NCBI RefSeq assembly: GCF_036924515.1
Contig: NZ_JAZHRR010000001.1
Coordinates: forward strand, 7,101,001 to 7,165,000
Length of the DNA: 64,000 nt
Reading direction: 5' to 3'
Source of the DNA: Bradyrhizobium sp. AZCC 1610
Lineage (GTDB): Bacteria > Pseudomonadota > Alphaproteobacteria > Rhizobiales > Xanthobacteraceae
Shown: positions 18,361 to 29,617 of the stretch, piece after piece
Position numbering within the stretch: position 1 is the stretch's first letter
How the letters are laid out: every line of letters begins with the position of its first letter
The notes under the pieces: model-generated
The model's input: the letters and a program-made list of their open reading frames with translations, nothing else
What the model was told of the DNA's origin: nothing
Database searches by the model: none
Position numbers and translations under genes: made by a program

Positions 18361-19317
18361 TCAGGCGCTGAGCGCACGTGGCGGCACACAGGCATCGCAA
18401 ATCGCCTTGGCGTGCCGGTGATCGGTGCCGCAGCACCCGCCGAGAATACGCATCTTCGGAAATGCACCTCTGAGATTGAGGTAACGCCGCCCGAGGTCGG
18501 ACGGATCTCCCGAATCCAAAGTTACGGACTCGTCAAGTTCGGCGTGGCTCTTCGTCGAAGCATTCGCCCTGACGCCGTGGATGCGCGCCGTCCAGGCTTC
18601 GCTCGCCTTCAACGCATCCTCGAAATGCGTTGGATGCGCGCAATTGATCAGGAAGTATTCGGGCGACCCTCCGGTCTCGCGATCCACGGTCTCGATCGCC
18701 TCGCGCAACGTCTCTCCCTTCACCAGACGGCCGTTGGTCTCCACGGTGAACGAGATGGCCGCCGGAATCCGCAGCGCCCGCGCTGCCCGCGCGACACCGA
18801 TCGCTTCGTTGATACTGGTGAGCGTGTAGGCCGTGACCATGTCGGCGCCGCCCTCGACGAAGGCGGCGATCTGCGCCTGATGGTAGGACTCGGCCTCGTC
18901 AGCCGCCATGTTGCCTGCCTTGTAGCCATCGCCGCGCGGGCCGATCGCGCCGCTGATGACGCAGGGCGCGCCTGGCCTCTCCCAACCGGCGCGCAACTCC
19001 TCAAGAAATGCAATCGAGCGGACATTGATCTCCTCAAGCGCGACCGCGTCGTAGCCGAGCTTTGTGCCCCAATCCGGATTGGCACGCCATGTCGGGCTGT
19101 CGAGCACGAAACCGACCCCATGCTCGCGCGCGACCGCGAGATAGCTGGCATAATACTGCTTCAACTGCTGCCGGCCTTCAGCGCTGTCGAGCAGTACGAA
19201 GGCGGCGAAATGCGGCAGTTCGATTCCTTCGTGAAAGATCAGCGTGGTTTCCATGCCGCCATCGGTAAGGAAAATGCCGCCGCGCCGTTGCGGAAGATCG
19301 TCTCTGTATTTGGCCAT
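18361..19317 (-). CDS. Homocysteine S-methyltransferase-family protein
   Basis: The product is 318 aa. The barrel starts LTDGGMETTLIFHEGIELPH, and the zinc-binding cysteines are the Cys in YFLINCAHPTHF and the CC pair in ILGGCCGTDHRH, the arrangement of Pfam S-methyl_trans. Relatives (MmuM, BHMT) transfer a methyl group from a donor such as S-methylmethionine or a betaine to homocysteine, giving methionine. The donor cannot be read from sequence. It is divergent from a TetR regulator gene across 204 bp, making that regulator a candidate controller. Confidence 0.85.
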   Translation of the reverse strand: MAKYRDDLPQRRGGIFLTDGGMETTLIFHEGIELPHFAAFVLLDSAEGRQQLKQYYASYLAVAREHGVGFVLDSPTWRANPDWGTKLGYDAVALEEINVRSIAFLEELRAGWERPGAPCVISGAIGPRGDGYKAGNMAADEAESYHQAQIAAFVEGGADMVTAYTLTSINEAIGVARAARALRIPAAISFTVETNGRLVKGETLREAIETVDRETGGSPEYFLINCAHPTHFEDALKASEAWTARIHGVRANASTKSHAELDESVTLDSGDPSDLGRRYLNLRGAFPKMRILGGCCGTDHRHAKAICDACVPPRALSA

Positions 19318-19521
19318 CTCAACATCTCCGGAACGTTTCGTGCCGTCGGTAGGTCGTTCCCGCCCAGGTCTGGGTCGGGCGATGTTGGTGCCTCATAGTG
19401 TCGCGGCTTGCTAGGCGGCCCGTGGTGCGGATGAACCTGAAGCTGCAAAAACATACAAATTCAAATGGTTGCGGCTTAAGACGCAAAGCCGCCGCACCGT
19501 CGGCAATGGAGAAACCGTACC

Positions 19522-20166
19522 GTGAGTGCAGTTTTGGAGAAGCGGATGGGAAAGGGCGAGGCAACGCGCGAGCGAATTCTCGAAATCGCGGAGGCCGCAG
19601 TTCTCGCCAAGGGATTTGGCGCGACCTCGATCGACGAAGTGATCGCCGAGGCCGGCCTCACCAAGAGCGGCTTCTTCTACCACTTCAAGGACAAGAATGC
19701 GCTCGCCCGCGAGATGCTTCGCCGCTATGTCGCGACCAATGACCACCTGTTCGACGAAATCTTCGCGCGCGGCCGCCAATTGTCCGACGATCCGCTGCAG
19801 TCCTTCCTGATTTCGCTGAAGCTGCTCGCAGAAACGATGTCCGACCTGCCGAACGGCCATCCCGGCTGCCTGATTGCCAGCATCTGCTATCAGGAACGGT
19901 TGTTCGATCGCGAGGTGCGCGAATTGACCGCGCAGTCGGTGCGGGACTGGAACGCGCGCTTCCGCGGGATTCTCGACGGCATCGCCGCGGTGTATCCGCC
20001 GAGAGAACCGGTCGACCTCGACGATGTCGCCGACATGCTGTCCTGCATCGTCGACGGCGCCATCATCATGTCGAAGACGCTGAACGATCCGAGCCGTCTC
20101 GAACGGCAGATCCTGATCTTCCGCAGCTGCGTCAAGCTGATGTTTGCCGCGCCGCCGGTCTCCTGA
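19522..20166 (+). CDS. TetR-family transcriptional regulator
   Basis: The product is 214 aa from a GTG start; an ATG at 19546 is an alternative. The helix-turn-helix occupies about residues 12-58 (RERILEIAEAAVLAKGFGAT, then EAGLTKSGFFYHFKDKNALA). The C-terminal ligand domain resembles the group with a GHPGCLIAS block. It is divergent from the homocysteine methyltransferase gene, and the imperfect inverted repeat AAGCTGCAA...TTGCGGCTT (19440-19477) in the shared gap is a possible operator. Confidence 0.9.
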   Translation: MSAVLEKRMGKGEATRERILEIAEAAVLAKGFGATSIDEVIAEAGLTKSGFFYHFKDKNALAREMLRRYVATNDHLFDEIFARGRQLSDDPLQSFLISLKLLAETMSDLPNGHPGCLIASICYQERLFDREVRELTAQSVRDWNARFRGILDGIAAVYPPREPVDLDDVADMLSCIVDGAIIMSKTLNDPSRLERQILIFRSCVKLMFAAPPVS

Positions 20167-20190
20167 CGCGCGGGGAACGCTGGCGCGAAG

Positions 20191-21957
20191 CTATTGGCCC
20201 GCGGCTGCGAGGCCAAGCGCGTCCGCCATGATGCGGAACACATCGGTGTTGTCCATCGAGCCGTGAATCCGTTCGCTGCCCGGACCGACCGCGGTCAGGA
20301 TGACGTCCTCTCCTGAATGCACGCTGGCGCCCATCATCGCTGGCAGATTGCCGAAGCGCAGCACGGCGCCCGGGACATCCTTGTACTTCTCGTTGATTTT
20401 GAACGTGCCCGGCGCATCGCCCTTGACGCTGGGCTCGTTGGGATTGTCGAGCTTGGGACGGAAGGTCTCGTAATGGTCCGGGAGGCTCGCCGAGAAAATC
20501 GCGAGCCGCCGGCTGACGTCGACGCGCGACGGATAGCCATCGGCATCGGGAGCCGGATAGTTGGGAAATCCGGCTTTGTCGTAGGTGCCCACGCGCTCGC
20601 GCAGCGGCACGTTGGGCGTCGTGCTCATGTCGTCGCTGATGGTTCCGACAAGGCTGTTGGGATGATTGTGGTCCGCGAGCACCAGGATCAGCGTATCTTC
20701 GCCGCGCGCCTGCGCCCATTTGCGGGCAAGGCTGACAGCGTTGTCGAGCATGATGGTGTCGTAGACCGCGCGCTCCATATCCAGCAGATGAGCGTATTTG
20801 TCGATCATCCCGGACTCTACCATCAGGAAGAAGCCGGCATCGTTTTTCGACAGAATGTTCAACGCGGTTTGCACCTGCTCGGTCAGATCGGGCTGGTCGG
20901 GAAATTTCTTGACGTCGCCGCCCTTGAGAAATTTGCGGTCCAGCGCACCGTCCATATTTCCCGTGGCGAACAGGCCGAGCAATTTGCGCGTGTCGGATCT
21001 GGCGTTCACCGCATCGAGTTCGGTCTTTGTCGTCGCAACCGAGTAGCCGGCGTCGCGAAATCTGGCGACATAATCGACGTCGTCCTTGCGCTTCGACCCG
21101 GGGGCGGTTTGCGGAAGGAAATTCGCAGCTCCGCCGCCCATCAATACGTCGGGCTTTGCCGCAAAAAGCTGTTCAACAATCTCGTCATAGGCGGCACGCC
21201 TGCGGGTATGCGTCACCATTGCCGCCGGCGTGGCGTCCTCGACTTCGGTATTGGTGACAATGCCGATGCCCATGCCGTGCCGTCGTTTCGCCAGGCTGGC
21301 GATGGTTTCGACCCGGGGATCGTCGAACGGATTGGCGGTACGGTCGGCATAGACGCCCATGGCATTGACCGCAGTCTTGTGGCCGGTAGCGTAGGCGCTG
21401 GCGGCATTCGCCGAATCGGTGATGATCGAATCCGAGCCGGCGGTCGCCACCAGCGCCATGTGCGGCATGTGGTCGATCGCAAGCTTGCCGAGGCTCTTGC
21501 CTTCCGCGATGCCCTTGGAGAGCAGACGGGCGGCCGTGCGATGCGCCGGCGACAGCCCGTCGCCGATAAACAGGATGACGTTCTTCGCCTTGCGCGGCCC
21601 GGTATTGTAAACCGTCCACGCGACGGTGCGGCTGCGCGTGCCGTCGCTGACTTCCACCGTGACGTTGCCCGGCCTGGTCAGGGTTACGCCGCGAAGCGTC
21701 AGCGCCGACTGATCCTTGCCGTCTTCGCGCTCGACGAACGTTCCGGGCTGGCCGAAGGCGGCGGCGAAGTCCTCGCCATTCACGGTCACCTTCAATTTCG
21801 AGGGATCGACCCGATCTGGAAATTCGACCTTGAAGTCGAAGCGCGCGCCGGCAAGGATCTCGGCGCGGTCGATCGGATAGATGGTCTGGGCCAGCGCAGG
21901 CGATCCCGACAGCACGGCCGCAAGCGCGGTTGCGACGAATGGCTTGATCATGGTCAT
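20191..21957 (-). CDS. PhoA-type alkaline phosphatase, secreted
   Basis: The product is 588 aa with an N-terminal signal peptide (ending P-A-L-A-Q). Residues about 25-125 form an extra beta-rich domain. The catalytic domain then shows NVILFIGDGLSPAH (metal Asp), TDSANAASAYATGHKT with the phosphorylated Ser, FFLMVESGMIDKYAH and LADHNH, all matching the metal ligands of E. coli PhoA family enzymes. It should hydrolyse phosphomonoesters in the periplasm. A candidate PHO box lies at 22034-22051, about 77 nt upstream, suggesting control by PhoB. Two closely spaced Met codons (21957 and 21951) could serve as start. Confidence 0.9.
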   Translation of the reverse strand: MTMIKPFVATALAAVLSGSPALAQTIYPIDRAEILAGARFDFKVEFPDRVDPSKLKVTVNGEDFAAAFGQPGTFVEREDGKDQSALTLRGVTLTRPGNVTVEVSDGTRSRTVAWTVYNTGPRKAKNVILFIGDGLSPAHRTAARLLSKGIAEGKSLGKLAIDHMPHMALVATAGSDSIITDSANAASAYATGHKTAVNAMGVYADRTANPFDDPRVETIASLAKRRHGMGIGIVTNTEVEDATPAAMVTHTRRRAAYDEIVEQLFAAKPDVLMGGGAANFLPQTAPGSKRKDDVDYVARFRDAGYSVATTKTELDAVNARSDTRKLLGLFATGNMDGALDRKFLKGGDVKKFPDQPDLTEQVQTALNILSKNDAGFFLMVESGMIDKYAHLLDMERAVYDTIMLDNAVSLARKWAQARGEDTLILVLADHNHPNSLVGTISDDMSTTPNVPLRERVGTYDKAGFPNYPAPDADGYPSRVDVSRRLAIFSASLPDHYETFRPKLDNPNEPSVKGDAPGTFKINEKYKDVPGAVLRFGNLPAMMGASVHSGEDVILTAVGPGSERIHGSMDNTDVFRIMADALGLAAAGQ

Positions 21958-22033
21958 GTCTTGTACTCCGCAATCGTCGATGGCGCGCCGACGAACACGT
22001 GCACGCGCTGGGTGGCGAATCTAGCCGTGCCAA

Positions 22034-22051
22034 ATGACGCCGCGATTACAA
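22034..22051 (-). promoter_or_regulatory. Candidate PHO box upstream of the alkaline phosphatase
   Basis: Minus-strand reading TTGTAAT-CGCG-GCGTCAT fits the alphaproteobacterial PhoB site CTGTCAT-N4-CTGTCAT in 10 of 14 defined positions, with the exact 4-nt spacer. A similar site (CCGTAAT-CGAA-CGGTCAT) precedes phoD at 34480-34497. Confidence 0.5.
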
Positions 22052-22175
22052 CGGCATCCGGACATTGGTCGGAAGCGCCTTGGGCGGTGCCGGCAGGAGC
22101 CCGGAAACAAAATCGCGAAAACGACCCCATGCAAAGTAGAATGGGCCCTGGCTCGCAGCACTCGAGCCGCGCGGT

Positions 22176-24378
<2,203 letters not shown>

Positions 24379-24453
24379 GGCGCGGGGTTTAGCCGAGGCG
24401 GTCGGGGATGAAAAGGCTCAAACCCAGAAGGAAGAAAGGGACGACACCTAGCG

Positions 24454-24945
24454 TCACGACAGCGGCCGGGACTGCGACGGCAATGGCGGCGGTGGCCGCA
24501 GCGGAGGCCGCGGTTCGCGCCAGGCGCCGGCGGATCGGCCCGCGATCATCCAGTAGACCAGGCCGGCGACGATGCCCGCGCCGGTCATGATTTCGAGGTG
24601 GCGGCGCACGATGCCGTCGAAACGCAGCGTCTCGGGGTCGAACGGAATAAGACCGAGATAGCAGGCCGCTCCGACGATTGCGCCGCCGACCGCATAAGCG
24701 AGCACGCTGCGGATATAGAAGGCCTCGGTGATCAAAACCACGATCAGCGCCGGCAGCAGCGCAAAGCCGGACAGGAAGATGAAGCCGAAGCCGAGCACGA
24801 CATTGATCGCGCTCTGGTCTATTGCCCCGCCGTCGAGATCGCTGAACTCCGGATACAGCACCGCGCCAACCACGATCATTCCCGCCACGAAGCAGGCGGC
24901 GAGAAATGCGAACAGGATGACGAAAATGCGGCCGATTAACGCCAT
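24454..24945 (-). CDS. Hypothetical four-helix membrane protein
   Basis: The product is 163 aa from the ATG at 24945. Four hydrophobic segments are visible (IFVILFAFLAACFVAGMIVV, INVVLGFGFIFLSGFALLPA, VLAYAVGGAIVGAACYLGLI, GAGIVAGLVYWMIAG), and the C-terminus is a Pro/Arg-rich cytoplasmic tail. No family name is recognised with certainty. Extending the start to 25029 would translate the intergenic repeat (24955-25071), so the shorter start is preferred. Confidence 0.7.
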   Translation of the reverse strand: MALIGRIFVILFAFLAACFVAGMIVVGAVLYPEFSDLDGGAIDQSAINVVLGFGFIFLSGFALLPALIVVLITEAFYIRSVLAYAVGGAIVGAACYLGLIPFDPETLRFDGIVRRHLEIMTGAGIVAGLVYWMIAGRSAGAWREPRPPLRPPPPLPSQSRPLS

Positions 24946-24954
24946 GCCCGCACC

Positions 24955-25071
24955 GTCATTGCGAGGACCCAACGGGTCGCGCGAATGCGCGCCCGATGAC
25001 AGGCTCCGCGACGAAGCAATCCATCTCACAGCAAGCGGAAAGATGGATTGCTTCGCTTCGCTCGCAATGAC
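24955..25071. repeat. Intergenic repeat, family B copy 1
   Basis: The ends are GTCATTGCGAG and its exact inverse CTCGCAATGAC. Inside are GAAGCAATCCATC and its inverse GATGGATTGCTTC. A second copy at 48252-48361 lies in the opposite order. The segment 24977-24999 is identical to 26361-26383 in repeat family C. Confidence 0.9.
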
Positions 25072-25097
25072 GGCCTGCGTGGCGACGCATCATTCAC

Positions 25098-26315
25098 TCA
25101 ATCCGTCATCGCCATGGCGCGCAGCGCCTGGCGCTCGCGCGCGGACAGTTTTTCGGTCTCCGACTTCAACTGGCCGCAGGCGGCGAGGATGTCGCGGCCG
25201 CGCGGCGTGCGGACCGGCGAGGAGTAGCCGGCATTGAAGATATATTCGGAGAATTTTTCGATCTGATCCCAGTCCGAGCACTCATACTTCGTGCCGGGCC
25301 ATGGGTTGAACGGAATCAAATTGATCTTGGCCGGAATGCCCTTGAGCAGCTTCACCAGCAGCTTGGCATCATCCATGGAATCGTTGATGCCCTTGAGCAT
25401 CACATATTCGAAGGTGATGCGCCGCGCGTTCGATGAGCCCGGATAGTCGCGGCAGGCCTGCAGCAATTCGGCAATCGGATATTTGCGGTTCAGCGGCACC
25501 AGCTCGTTGCGCAACTCGTCGCGCACCGCATGCAACGAGATCGCCAGCATGACCCCGATTTCGTCGCCGGTGCGGATGATGTTCGGCACCACGCCCGAGG
25601 TCGACAGCGTGATGCGGCGGCGGGAAATGCCGATGCCTTCATTGTCGGCTGTGATCAGCAGCGCATCGCGCACCGCGTCGAAATTATAGAGCGGCTCGCC
25701 CATCCCCATCATCACGACATTGGTGACGAGGCGGCTGCCGGTCGGCGTCTCGCGATCGGCCCAGTCATTGAGGCGGTCGCGCGCCACCATGATCTGGCCG
25801 ACGATTTCGCCGGCGGTGAGATTGCGCACCAGCCGCTGCGTACCGGTGTGGCAGAACGAGCAATTCAGCGTGCAGCCGACCTGCGAGGAAACGCACAGCG
25901 TGCCGCGATCGGTTTCGGGAATGTAGACGCACTCGACTTCATGCGCCTTCTGGAACGCGTCACCGCTCGGCAGGCGCAACAGCCATTTGCGGGTCCCGTC
26001 GTTGGAAACCTGCTCGGCCACCACTTCGGGGCGATCGACGGTAAAATGCTGCTCTAGCTGCGCACGCATTTCCTTCGAAATGCTGGTCATCTCGTCGAAC
26101 GCCTTGGCGCCGCGGACATACATCCAGTGCCAGAGCTGCTGCGTGCGCATCTTGCGCTGCGCCGACGCAACGCCCACCTCGCCCAGCCGGTCGGCGATCT
26201 CGGCGCGCGACAGGCCGATCAGCGAGGGTTTTGCGGGCGACACGTAGGTTTCGAGCGGAACCTTCTCGAGGGGAGCCTGGGCCGAGGAACTGCTCTCGAT
26301 TGAAGCGACGGTCAT
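25098..26315 (-). CDS. rlmN: Dual-specificity RNA methyltransferase RlmN
   Basis: The product is 405 aa, a radical-SAM enzyme. The cluster motif is [11 protein letters not shown] (C-x3-C-x2-C). Other hallmarks are [28 protein letters not shown], and the C-terminal [13 protein letters not shown] with the methyl-carrying catalytic Cys. It makes 2-methyladenosine at 23S rRNA A2503 and in some tRNAs at A37. The start at 26315 (MTVASIES) is chosen because the longer frame to 26402 runs into an intergenic repeat. Confidence 0.96.
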   Translation of the reverse strand: MTVASIESSSSAQAPLEKVPLETYVSPAKPSLIGLSRAEIADRLGEVGVASAQRKMRTQQLWHWMYVRGAKAFDEMTSISKEMRAQLEQHFTVDRPEVVAEQVSNDGTRKWLLRLPSGDAFQKAHEVECVYIPETDRGTLCVSSQVGCTLNCSFCHTGTQRLVRNLTAGEIVGQIMVARDRLNDWADRETPTGSRLVTNVVMMGMGEPLYNFDAVRDALLITADNEGIGISRRRITLSTSGVVPNIIRTGDEIGVMLAISLHAVRDELRNELVPLNRKYPIAELLQACRDYPGSSNARRITFEYVMLKGINDSMDDAKLLVKLLKGIPAKINLIPFNPWPGTKYECSDWDQIEKFSEYIFNAGYSSPVRTPRGRDILAACGQLKSETEKLSARERQALRAMAMTD

Positions 26316-26336
26316 TGTGTTTCTGTTCTTGAGATA

Positions 26337-26452
26337 CGTGGGGTGGGCAAAGCCACCGGCTCGCGCGAATGCGCGCCCGATGATGAACTCCGCCGTGCCC
26401 ACCGCAAGCGTTAACGGTGGGCACGGCGCAATGCGCCTTTGTCCACCCTACG
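26337..26452. repeat. Intergenic repeat, family C
   Basis: Inverted ends are CGTGGGGTGGGCAAAG and CTTTGTCCACCCTACG. An inner hairpin is GCCGTGCCCACCG/CGGTGGGCACGGC. It carries the 23-nt segment (26361-26383) also found in family B at 24977-24999. It lies between the IalB-family gene and rlmN, upstream of rlmN. Confidence 0.85.
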
Positions 26453-26515
26453 AGGTAGCACTCAAATAGGCCTTCCAGGGCCGGTAAACAACGTCATTCT
26501 GGGCTTAAAAGCGGC

Positions 26516-27160
26516 TTAGCGCTTGCAGTCCTGCGCCAGCCGGTCGAGCGCCTGGGACAGCCCCTTCAGCGAGAAGACGTCCGTGGTCTCGGTGCCCTTG
26601 GCCGAAACGCCCTTGACGGTGACTTCAGCGGATTTGCGCATGGCGCTGACCATCTGCTCTTCCTCTGCGGCGTTCTTGATCCAGAGCCCGTCGCCCTGGG
26701 TATACATCGCATACGACGAGCCGCCGACCTCGAGAGCGGATTCCGAGCCCGGCTTCAGCGCGTAGCCGATCATGATCGAAACTTCGTTGACGACTTTTTC
26801 CGCCGGACGCGTCGAGACGAAAGCGTAGGCGGGATCGCGCGGGCGATTCGGCGGATTGGTTTTGGATGACGATGGCTTCGCCAGCGCGAAGCAGACCTTC
26901 CTGCCGTTCGGCGTCGCCGTGTAGGCGCCCCAGGTGCCGTACTGACCGATCAAGGTGGGCTCTGCGCCGCCTGCAGCGGCCGCCGCCGGTTCCGCAGGTT
27001 TGGCCCCAGGCTTTGCCGCCGGTGCAGGCGCAGGCTTGGCCGCTTCCTTTGCCGATTCTTTGGCGCCCTTCGACGCAGCGCTCTGTGCTTGCGCGAGGGA
27101 TGCCGCCCCACACAATGCCGCAACCGCAACCAGAAATGTCAGTATTCGCAACACGGACAA
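26516..27160 (-). CDS. Invasion-associated locus B (IalB) family protein
   Basis: The product is 214 aa. A signal peptide (residues 1-25, ending A-Q-A-Q) is followed by an Ala/Pro/Lys-rich linker (about 26-65) and then the IalB domain: LIGQYGTWGAYTATPNGRKV, VSIMIGYALKPGSESALEVG, DGLWIKNAAEEEQMVSAMRK, ALDRLAQDCKR. IalB proteins are periplasmic in alphaproteobacteria. In Bartonella the family is linked to invasion, but in free-living relatives its role is unknown. Confidence 0.85.
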   Translation of the reverse strand: MSVLRILTFLVAVAALCGAASLAQAQSAASKGAKESAKEAAKPAPAPAAKPGAKPAEPAAAAAGGAEPTLIGQYGTWGAYTATPNGRKVCFALAKPSSSKTNPPNRPRDPAYAFVSTRPAEKVVNEVSIMIGYALKPGSESALEVGGSSYAMYTQGDGLWIKNAAEEEQMVSAMRKSAEVTVKGVSAKGTETTDVFSLKGLSQALDRLAQDCKR

Positions 27161-27328
27161 CTGGTTCCCTTATCATTGTGACTGGAAGATGGCCCGAGAG
27201 CGCTTCGCGCCGCCGGGGATGGATAGCCGGGAAATGCTTTTTTGGGAAGGCAGTTACAGTGTTGCCTACCGCCGCGGCGACGCTTCGTCCCAGATCCCTT
27301 TGGCGAATCAAAAACGCGAGCCTTGGTT

Positions 27329-28168
27329 TCAGCCCTTGGGACGGCGCTCGCGCTGCTTTTGCCACTGCGCATCGGTCCATTGCAACAGATCCTCGGCGCC
27401 GGAACTTCGCAAATGGGCGCCGCCATCCTGCACCACCATCTCGCCATTGATATAAGCGGCCTGGTCCGAAATCAGAAAGCTCGCCAGGTCAGCAAGTTCG
27501 CCATGCTCGCCGGCGCGGCCGAGCGGATTGCGTTGCGCCCAGCTTTCATCGCGGCCCTCGGGGCGGAGCTGACCCGAAGCACCAGGTGTCGGAAACGCGC
27601 CGGGCGCGATCGCGACCGTGCGCACACCCTTGGGTCCCCATTCCACCGCAAGGCTCCTGGTCATCGCGAGCACGGCGGATTTCGCCATCGCCGATGGCAC
27701 CGTGAAGGCGCGGCCGGTGATCGTCGAGGTCGAGAGGATGCTCAGCACCACGCCGCTATGCTTGCCGTCGATCCAGCGCCTGCCCGCGGCGAGCGTGCAA
27801 TACATCGTGCCGTGCAGTGTCGGCGCCAGGATCGCGTCGGCCGCCCGCGGCGACAGATGTTCGGTCTGCGCGATGAAGGTCGCGGCGGCATTGTTGACCA
27901 GCACATCGATCGGCGCCTCGCGCCATATCTCTTCCATCATGGCATCGACCGCAGCACTGTTGCGGATATCGCAACCGATCACGCCCACCTTGCCGCCGAG
28001 TTCGCTGCGCATCCGCGCGGCCGTCGCCTCCAGCAGTTCGAGCCGGCGGCCGCAAATGATCAGTTCGGCGCCGAGCTCGACGAAGCGGTGTCCCATCGCA
28101 GCCCCGAGCCCCGATCCGCCACCGGTGACCAATATCCGCTTTCCCGCCAGCAAGCCCTTTTCAAACAT
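27329..28168 (-). CDS. SDR oxidoreductase of the dienoyl-CoA reductase-like subgroup
   Basis: The product is 279 aa from the ATG at 28168. The cofactor motif is VTGGGSGLGAAMG near residue 15, and NNAAATF corresponds to the NNAG block. Around the active site the sequence reads FTVPSAMAKSAVLAMTRSLA: the Lys is present but Ser occupies the usual Tyr position (S-x-x-x-K). This pattern, with AVEWGP after it, is known in 2,4-dienoyl-CoA reductase and trans-enoyl reductase SDRs, so a fatty acyl-CoA substrate is more likely than an alcohol. It is divergent from a quinone-oxidoreductase-like gene across 113 bp. Confidence 0.82.
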   Translation of the reverse strand: MFEKGLLAGKRILVTGGGSGLGAAMGHRFVELGAELIICGRRLELLEATAARMRSELGGKVGVIGCDIRNSAAVDAMMEEIWREAPIDVLVNNAAATFIAQTEHLSPRAADAILAPTLHGTMYCTLAAGRRWIDGKHSGVVLSILSTSTITGRAFTVPSAMAKSAVLAMTRSLAVEWGPKGVRTVAIAPGAFPTPGASGQLRPEGRDESWAQRNPLGRAGEHGELADLASFLISDQAAYINGEMVVQDGGAHLRSSGAEDLLQWTDAQWQKQRERRPKG

Positions 28169-28281
28169 CGTTTGAATCTCCCTCGACCACCATGAAGCCA
28201 TGCATCCGAAGCGGATTGTAGCCCGGCTTCAAATCCGGCATGAAGCTGCCAGCCTTCCGGTTTCGAAAATCAGGTGCGCCC

Positions 28282-29256
28282 ATGAAAGCCATTCTCTGCT
28301 CGCAATATTGCCAACCCGACGACCTCGTGCTGGCCGACGTCCCCGATCCGGTGGCCGAACCGGGACAGGCCGTGATTGCGATCAAGGCCGCGGCGCTGAA
28401 TTTCTTCGACATCCTGATGATCCAGGGCAAGTACCAGATCAAGCCGCCATTCCCGTTTTCGCCGGCCGCCGAGGTTGCCGGCGTGATCGAAAGCGTCGGC
28501 GCAGGGGTCACCGACCTGAAGGTCGGCGACCGCGTGGTCGCGTCATGCGGCCATAACGGCGCGCGCGAAAAGATCGCGCTGCCGGCAAGCTCTATTGTGA
28601 AGATTCCCGACAACCTCGATTTCGATCGCGCCGCGGGCATCATCATCATCTACGGCACGGCGCTGCACGCGCTGGAAGACCGCGCCAGCCCGAAGCCCGG
28701 TGAAACGCTTGCTGTGCTGGGCGCTGCCGGCGGCACCGGACTTGCGGCCTGCGAACTCGGCAAGCTGATGGGCCTGAAGGTGATCGCCTGCGCGTCATCG
28801 GACGAGAAGCTCGAATTTGCCAAGGCGCATGGCGCCGAGCTCACCCTGAACTACAGCAAGGAAGACCTGAAAGAGGGTTTGCGCCGGCTCACCGGCGGCA
28901 AGGGCGTCGACATCATCTTCGATCCGGTCGGCGGCACTTACGCCGAAGCCGCCTTGCGCGCGATCGCCTGGGAAGGTCGCTTCCTGGTGATCGGCTTCGC
29001 CGCGGGCGACATTCCGAAGATGCCGCTCAACCTCGCGCTGCTCAAGGGCTGCGATATCCGCGGCGTGTTCTGGGGCGCGTGGACCAGGGTCAATCCGGAG
29101 AAGAACCGCGCCAACCTGGAAAAGCTCGTGAGGTGGACTGCGGAAGGCAAGATCTCCTCGCATGTCGATCGCACGTTTCCGCTGGCGCAAACCGCCGAAG
29201 CGCTGAAGGTGCTCGCCGGCCGCAAGGCGATGGGCAAGGTGATCCTGCATCCCTGA
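28282..29256 (+). CDS. Zinc-independent MDR oxidoreductase (NADPH:quinone reductase-like)
   Basis: The product is 324 aa from the ATG at 28282; an upstream ATG at 28240 would add 14 residues. It has the GroES-like fold (VAEPGQAVIAIKAAALNFFD, FPFSPAAEVAGVIESVG) and the NADPH site LAVLGAAGGTGLAACELGK. The structural zinc cysteines of alcohol dehydrogenases are absent, typical of quinone oxidoreductase or enoyl reductase members. It is divergent from a dienoyl-CoA reductase-like SDR, which hints at shared acyl-CoA or enal metabolism. Confidence 0.85.
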   Translation: MKAILCSQYCQPDDLVLADVPDPVAEPGQAVIAIKAAALNFFDILMIQGKYQIKPPFPFSPAAEVAGVIESVGAGVTDLKVGDRVVASCGHNGAREKIALPASSIVKIPDNLDFDRAAGIIIIYGTALHALEDRASPKPGETLAVLGAAGGTGLAACELGKLMGLKVIACASSDEKLEFAKAHGAELTLNYSKEDLKEGLRRLTGGKGVDIIFDPVGGTYAEAALRAIAWEGRFLVIGFAAGDIPKMPLNLALLKGCDIRGVFWGAWTRVNPEKNRANLEKLVRWTAEGKISSHVDRTFPLAQTAEALKVLAGRKAMGKVILHP

Positions 29257-29617
29257 GTGGAGATGCCGGATCGCCCGTTGAATCGTTGAATTGTTGAATT
29301 GTCGTCCGCTTGAAGAAGTGCAAACGGTCCGTGCGATGCGCGGGCCGGAGAGGTGTGTCGCTGTGTGACACATGCCTCCACGTCATATCACCGAGATCAT
29401 TTCTCGGTAACAATGCGTGTTCCAGAACCCCCTTATGCCGCTTGTCTGCCTCAATTATACCAAAATATATCCCAATTCGCGCCTGCCGCCGCCGTTTTTT
29501 GAGCCCATTCCGTGTGCGACTTTAACCATCAGTTAAGGGGCTCCTGTACGTCAAGAAGAGCAAGAAGTAGGTGCAGGGGAACGCCCGTCGTTGCGTTCAG
29601 TAGTGGGGAGCATCACC
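29257..29617. other. 361-bp intergenic region with tandem 8-mers and a hairpin
   Basis: No gene is seen. It holds three tandem 8-mers (GTTGAATC, GTTGAATT, GTTGAATT at 29277-29300) and a perfect hairpin ACCGAGA-TCATT-TCTCGGT (29390-29408) without a T-run. The AT-rich stretch at about 29450-29475 probably includes the promoter of the downstream operon. Confidence 0.6.

Noticed and set aside
19440..19477. Inverted repeat in the TetR / methyltransferase gap considered as a firm operator
   Set aside because: The arms are 8 of 9 matching and separated by 20 bases, too far for a typical TetR operator; kept only as a mention in the regulator entry.
19318..19521. A SAM or SAH riboswitch upstream of the homocysteine methyltransferase
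   Set aside because: No recognisable SAM-II or SAH core was found in the 204-bp leader.
28215..28245. GTAGCCCGGCTTCAAATCCGGC as another family D repeat copy
   Set aside because: Only the first nine bases match and there is no long inverted arm; too short to claim.
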